Source of the DNA: CAZDWZ01 sp964509425
GTDB lineage: Bacteria > Bdellovibrionota_C > UBA2361 > SZUA-149 > CAZDWZ01
DNA: 64,000 bases
Assembly (NCBI GenBank): GCA_964509425.1
Contig: CAZDWZ010000012.1
Coordinates: 62,001-126,000 of the forward strand
Direction of reading: 5' to 3'
Below the pieces are notes generated by a model that saw nothing but the letters and a program-made list of their open reading frames with translations, was not told the DNA's origin and did not search any database. The translations under genes were made by a program, and so were the position numbers. The first letter of the stretch is position 1. Each line of letters starts with the position of its first letter. Positions 60,217 through 64,000 of this stretch are shown here, in pieces.

Positions 60217-62052
60217 ATGATGTATCTGCGATCGCAAAGAGAAGAAGAGGGATTCGCACTCCTCTTCACATTGATGATCCTCGCCGTGATGCTTTCGCTT
60301 GTGGGCGCGTACAGCGCTATCAGCCGAATCGAGCTCGCTACGACGGGTTCCTCTGGACAAGCGATAAACGGATTCTACGGAGCCGAGGCGGGCTTGAATC
60401 TCCGTGCGCAGACCGTGCGTGACACCTTCGTTGACTATAACGTGCCCAGTGGGTCCGCACCCAGTTCGACGAGCCCCTGCACCGGGGCGAATATGGGCTC
60501 GGGTGATTTTGCCTGCCAGAATTATACGTTTGGGGCTCAGACTATTCGGACCTATCTTCGAGAGGAGCCTGGAAATCCGCTCTCAATCACGATTCCACTC
60601 GGTGAACGTTACCAAGGACTTTCAGCGGACGAGTATCAATACACGGCGCTTTCTTCCTCTTTCGCGAGAGATGGGATGAACAGTGCTACGCTTGAGCTCC
60701 GATTTAAGAGCAGACTCGTGCCTTTGTTTCAGTTTGCAGCATTCTATGACAAAGATCTCGAGATTCTCCCTGGCCCGGCGATGACCTTTTCAGGACCGGT
60801 GCATACAAACGGCGATCTCTATCTGAACGCGGAGACAAGTCTGGCGATTCAAGGTCAAGTCACGACCGCCGGAAACTTCTATCGCGGGCGAAAAAACGAC
60901 GCGAGCTGCCGAGCTACCCCAGTATCAGTAATCGACCCGACAAATCCACGAAACATTCTGCCGAGTTGCTCAGCTCGAACGATGCTCACTCCGGCGGCCG
61001 TTGTGCCTTGGAATGGGCAAATCCAGATGAACGTGCAGCAAGTGAGTGTTCCTCCGCCGGAGTCCTTTACCCGATCGCCGGGTGAGCTCTATTGGGATAA
61101 AGCAGATCTGCGACTCGTCTTACGGCTGAACAGCTCCGAGAACCGGAACACGACTTTCAGTGATCGTGGGGTCGAGGTCCGGAACGCGAATGATAGTATC
61201 AACCAGGCGCTGACCGACAAGATGGACGACTTTTGCCGAGGCTCGATCGGTGAATCATCGGCCGGTGCCAATGACGGCCGGATCGCCGATTATAACTCTG
61301 CCATGTACAACTATCGCGAAGCACAATGGCTTCGCATCATGGATGTTGATGTCAGAGCTCTGCTCAATTGTATTCACTCCCAAGGACTGTTTGGCGCTGG
61401 GAAGACGCTCGCCGATACGACACAAGGAGGCATCGTGCTCTTCTTTAGTGTTGATGGACCGAACTCGGGTGGATTCAATCGCTATGGGGTTCGACTCCGG
61501 AACGGTTCGCGACTTCAAGCAACTGTTGCCGGTGCTCCGGCGATCGTCGAGGGAATCACGGTGGTCGTCGACCAGGCACTCTATGTTCGCGGTGATTACA
61601 ATTCGACAAATAAGCTTCCGGCCGCTTTGATGGCGGACTCGATGAACGTCCTTTCGAATTCCTGGAACGACGCCAATAGCAATCAAGCGTTGGGAAATCG
61701 AGTGGCTTCAAACACGACTATTAATGCCGCGTTCCTCTCTGGATCAGATACGACCGGTGGCTCCGAGGGAACCCCGGGTCAGGGTGGTGCCTACAACGGA
61801 GGTCTCGAGAACTATCCCCGATTCCACGAAAATTGGACCGACCGCCGGCTCACGTATCGCGGTTCCTTAGTCAGCTTGCAGCGGCCGCAGCATGTTCGCG
61901 GAGCTTGGTCGGCGCAGAGCTACAATCCGCCGATCCGCGACTGGAACTACGACACTTCTTTCAACAACGCCGCGAACCTGCCGCCGATTACACCACGGTT
62001 CGTCTATCTGCGTCAGCAGCTGTTTATGCGGGATTACGGGGGAGTCTCATGA
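60217..62052 (+). CDS. pilX: Type IV pilus minor pilin, PilX-like (large)
   Basis: 611 residues, much larger than the usual PilX of about 200. GGGAGGG upstream. The prepilin motif EEG|FALLFTLMILAVMLSLVG has no Glu5, as in PilX. YGAEAGLNLRAQ (about 50-61) is the conserved PilX-type helix. After that lies a large beta-rich domain (about 130-600) with many Asn and Gly. It may serve as an adhesive or capping subunit. It overlaps the FimT-like gene by ATGA. Confidence 0.85.
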   Translation: MMYLRSQREEEGFALLFTLMILAVMLSLVGAYSAISRIELATTGSSGQAINGFYGAEAGLNLRAQTVRDTFVDYNVPSGSAPSSTSPCTGANMGSGDFACQNYTFGAQTIRTYLREEPGNPLSITIPLGERYQGLSADEYQYTALSSSFARDGMNSATLELRFKSRLVPLFQFAAFYDKDLEILPGPAMTFSGPVHTNGDLYLNAETSLAIQGQVTTAGNFYRGRKNDASCRATPVSVIDPTNPRNILPSCSARTMLTPAAVVPWNGQIQMNVQQVSVPPPESFTRSPGELYWDKADLRLVLRLNSSENRNTTFSDRGVEVRNANDSINQALTDKMDDFCRGSIGESSAGANDGRIADYNSAMYNYREAQWLRIMDVDVRALLNCIHSQGLFGAGKTLADTTQGGIVLFFSVDGPNSGGFNRYGVRLRNGSRLQATVAGAPAIVEGITVVVDQALYVRGDYNSTNKLPAALMADSMNVLSNSWNDANSNQALGNRVASNTTINAAFLSGSDTTGGSEGTPGQGGAYNGGLENYPRFHENWTDRRLTYRGSLVSLQRPQHVRGAWSAQSYNPPIRDWNYDTSFNNAANLPPITPRFVYLRQQLFMRDYGGVS

Positions 62053-62540
62053 GATCGGAGCTTTGGGCGGATCGCCGGAACGAATCAGGATATACCCTGT
62101 TTGAGCTGATAGTTACACTCGCATTCGTCGCGATCCTCGCCGGAAGCGCCACCGTTCAGGCGCGGCACCTGAGTGATCCCTTGCAGAACCAAACCTCGCA
62201 GACGCTGAGCTTTATCAAGCGAGTTCGGGCGAAGGCGATTTCCAGCACTTCCGCGTACCTCATCTACCCATCAGGCGGAACGCAGCTAAACGTCGCTCGG
62301 GGCTCCGCTTGCCCGGCAACGATTCCGGCGAATCCCGTCTCCCTCATCGGAGCGGGATTTACAGTTGATCACCTCAAGATGAATCTCTCGGAAAAGGTTA
62401 GCTTCACGACTCCGAATTGGGGTGTCTGCTTTACCTCTCGAGGACTTTTGGTCGGAGCTGCAAACGTTCAACTTTCAGATGATTATGCTCGCACCAAGAC
62501 CATTTCGATCTACCTCGGAGGAGCCACGCGAATTCAATAG
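62049..62540 (+). CDS. Type IV pilus minor pilin, GspH/FimT-like
   Basis: About 163 residues; start at ATG 62049 overlapping the PilX stop as ATGA, with GGGGGAG upstream. The prepilin motif SG|YTLFELIVTLAFVAILAG (cleavage after Gly14, Glu5 present) marks it. Length and the Cys pair (ACPAT, GVCFT) suit GspH/FimT minor pilins. It is the last gene of the pilin operon; convergent with holA 24 bp away. Confidence 0.88.
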   Translation: MRSELWADRRNESGYTLFELIVTLAFVAILAGSATVQARHLSDPLQNQTSQTLSFIKRVRAKAISSTSAYLIYPSGGTQLNVARGSACPATIPANPVSLIGAGFTVDHLKMNLSEKVSFTTPNWGVCFTSRGLLVGAANVQLSDDYARTKTISIYLGGATRIQ

Positions 62541-62564
62541 ACGGGTTTCGTCCCGAAAAACGAT

Positions 62565-63713
62565 TCAATCATGGACCCGAAGATTCTCGTTGCTCCGGCA
62601 TATCTGCAATAGGGCCAGAGCGAGCGTTTCTTCGGCTTCGAGTCCAGAGTCTTTGAGCGACAAGTCTAACGATTTAAGGATGGCAAGCGAGCGCACAAGC
62701 TCCCCTTCATGATTCCGGGGGATAGGTCCGAGCTGGCGAGTAAGCCACGGGACATTAACGTCCTTGTGCAACGATTCCGCGTGCCCGGTCTGTGCGAGCA
62801 AACCTCGGAAAGCCTTGCTGAGTTGTGCGGAGATTTGCAACGGATGCTGTCCGCTTTCCAGGAGGCTAAACATTGCGTCGAATGCCGCGAGGCGATCACG
62901 TCGAAGGAGCGACTTTGTGAGGTCGTTGGAGTGACGCTCTTGGACGGGGAGGGACACCCCCTGCAGATGCTTCGTCTCGATCGTATTGTCCTTACCCGCG
63001 AGAAGCGAGAGCTTTTCCAACTCATTCAGCAACGCGGATAAATTGTTCTCAAATGCCCTTGAAAGCAGGTCTACGACGTGTGGATCGATTCCGTTACAGA
63101 CCTCAATTCGTTGCACTTCCTTTACGATCCAGCGTTTGAGTCCGTCGGCTTGCAACGGAGGTATGTGGACAACCGAACCAAGCGCAGACAGGGTCGAAAG
63201 GGGATTCTCTTGTTTCAGGGGAGATTCGATAACGAAGGCCACAACGAGCGTATCCGAAGGCGGCTGAAACATCGCCGCGAGCGATTTTTCGGTGGCGCTC
63301 TTCAACTTCTCGGCTCCCCAGACCACCGCAAATTGCGACTTCGCAAAGAGCGACTGTGTTTTTAAAGCTCCGCCGAAAGCGGTCAAGCCGGCCGCGGAGT
63401 TCACCTGTGCCGCCGTGAAGGTGAGCAAAGAATCGGCGGTGTTACAGCCGATCTTTTCCGCCACATGGGAAACGAGTCTTTTTAGCCGAAGCTCCTCCGG
63501 GCTCACGAGGAGAAGCGGAGAGTGAAGCCCCGCATCCGAGAGACTCAGCCGAATCGGCTTGTGTGGGTTATCGCGGAGGTCTTGCTCCAGGGTCTGGAGA
63601 ATTTTTTGAAATTCTTCGCTGGAAAGTTCCTTCGCCATGCGTGAAGCTGACATGCCGGATGATGCGGTCCTCTTGGGACTGTCCGTGGATTTCTTCGGAG
63701 ACTTGTGAACCAT
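62565..63713 (-). CDS. holA: DNA polymerase III subunit delta (HolA)
   Basis: 382 residues as drawn. The AAA-like clamp-loader features are: LLLVSPEELRLKRLVSHV (about 67-84), DTLVVAFVIESPLKQENPL and the helical C-terminal LLAQTGHAESLHKD region. HolA opens the sliding clamp. The first 25 residues (Lys/Ser/Pro rich) are atypical; the natural start may be one of the internal ATG codons at 63653 or 63638 (MAKELSSEEFQKIL). No site has a good ribosome-binding sequence. It begins 5 bp after tRNA-Phe on the same strand. Confidence 0.88.
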   Translation of the reverse strand: MVHKSPKKSTDSPKRTASSGMSASRMAKELSSEEFQKILQTLEQDLRDNPHKPIRLSLSDAGLHSPLLLVSPEELRLKRLVSHVAEKIGCNTADSLLTFTAAQVNSAAGLTAFGGALKTQSLFAKSQFAVVWGAEKLKSATEKSLAAMFQPPSDTLVVAFVIESPLKQENPLSTLSALGSVVHIPPLQADGLKRWIVKEVQRIEVCNGIDPHVVDLLSRAFENNLSALLNELEKLSLLAGKDNTIETKHLQGVSLPVQERHSNDLTKSLLRRDRLAAFDAMFSLLESGQHPLQISAQLSKAFRGLLAQTGHAESLHKDVNVPWLTRQLGPIPRNHEGELVRSLAILKSLDLSLKDSGLEAEETLALALLQICRSNENLRVHD

Positions 63714-63718
63714 AAATG

Positions 63719-63792
<74 letters not shown>

Positions 63793-63942
63793 TGGATGGG
63801 AAGGCAAGCACGTGGTTGGTCGAGCGGCGGAAGCTAGCAAATTTCGGTAGCCGATGCAAAGAGAGGATTTCGTTGAGAAATCCGCGGGTTGGGCGAGGGG
63901 AAATGTTTCGATAGGGTTTGGGCTCGAGCGCAAGTTTCTTAG

Positions 63943-64000
63943 CTACTTGCGCCCGGTCTTCGGTGCCTTTGGAGCGGGTGTCCTCTTGGATGCGGGTTTA
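63943..64000 (-). CDS. C-terminus of a Lys/Pro/Ala-rich protein (partial, runs off the right edge)
   Basis: The last 18 codons read KPASKRTPAPKAPKTGRK followed by TAG. The composition resembles the disordered basic tail of histone-like or nucleoid proteins, but no domain is visible. GCGCAAGT and ACTTGCGC pair around the stop codon. Confidence 0.5.
   Translation of the reverse strand, partial: KPASKRTPAPKAPKTGRK

Overview
The window looks like chromosomal DNA from a Gram-negative bacterium of about 53% GC that I cannot place to genus. Supporting signs are many signal peptides and lipoboxes, a set of type IV pilus minor pilins, a Wzt-type O-antigen/capsule export ATPase, MreB with a bactofilin, and a tRNA-Phe with no encoded CCA. 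The protein mix (DUF4331, DUF2061, TPM, bestrophin, fused spermidine-synthase-like proteins) would suit a delta-proteobacterial or Bdellovibrio-like lineage, but that is inference. Genes are densely packed on both strands. I see no phage, insertion sequence or CRISPR array.

Layout. 0.4-10.7 kb: bestrophin channel, DUF2061 protein, FMN reductase, an ArsR-rhodanese/MBL pair with a palindromic operator, a VOC protein, a sugar-phosphate transferase, Lon protease, and a lipoprotein followed by an Imm70-like immunity protein. 11-31 kb: many small secreted or membrane proteins, a large beta-helix surface protein, a fused membrane/spermidine-synthase-like protein, an RRM RNA-binding protein with a long leader, a LOG-family protein, CorA, a TerB protein, hemolysin III, and a DUF4331 pair with a TPR protein. 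31-46 kb: housekeeping and envelope genes, including an M23 peptidase, bactofilin-MreB, pyrophosphatase, a zinc-ribbon PrsW protease, a sulfur cluster (cysteine desulfurase, Rrf2 regulator, cysteine dioxygenase, FAD protein) and PurT. 46.8-58.1 kb: the accessory region, with a WbdD-like methyltransferase-kinase-coiled-coil protein next to a Wzt-like ATPase, a 1162-residue caspase-like protein, two orphan periplasmic binding proteins and a thioredoxin-fold protein. 58.6-62.5 kb: minor pilin operon. 62.5-64 kb: HolA, tRNA-Phe and the end of a Lys/Pro-rich protein.

Working together. The 46.8-50.5 kb pair resembles the chain-termination and export logic of ABC-transporter-dependent O-antigens: one protein would cap the glycan and the ATPase would recognise the cap. 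No Wzm permease is present. The sulfur cluster links cysteine desulfuration and oxidation under a likely Rrf2 regulator. The pilin genes are tightly spaced and overlapping, so they are probably one transcript.

The most unusual observations are: a soluble acidic protein whose TGA stop is followed in frame by a perfect transmembrane helix (26.3-26.7 kb); the giant caspase-like protein; the WbdD/Wzt-like pair, with an 18-bp minisatellite inside the Wzt reading frame; a rhodanese-MBL protein that lacks most metal ligands; a cysteine dioxygenase keeping the eukaryote-type Cys and Tyr; and a gene at 23.7-24.1 kb with much higher GC than its surroundings.
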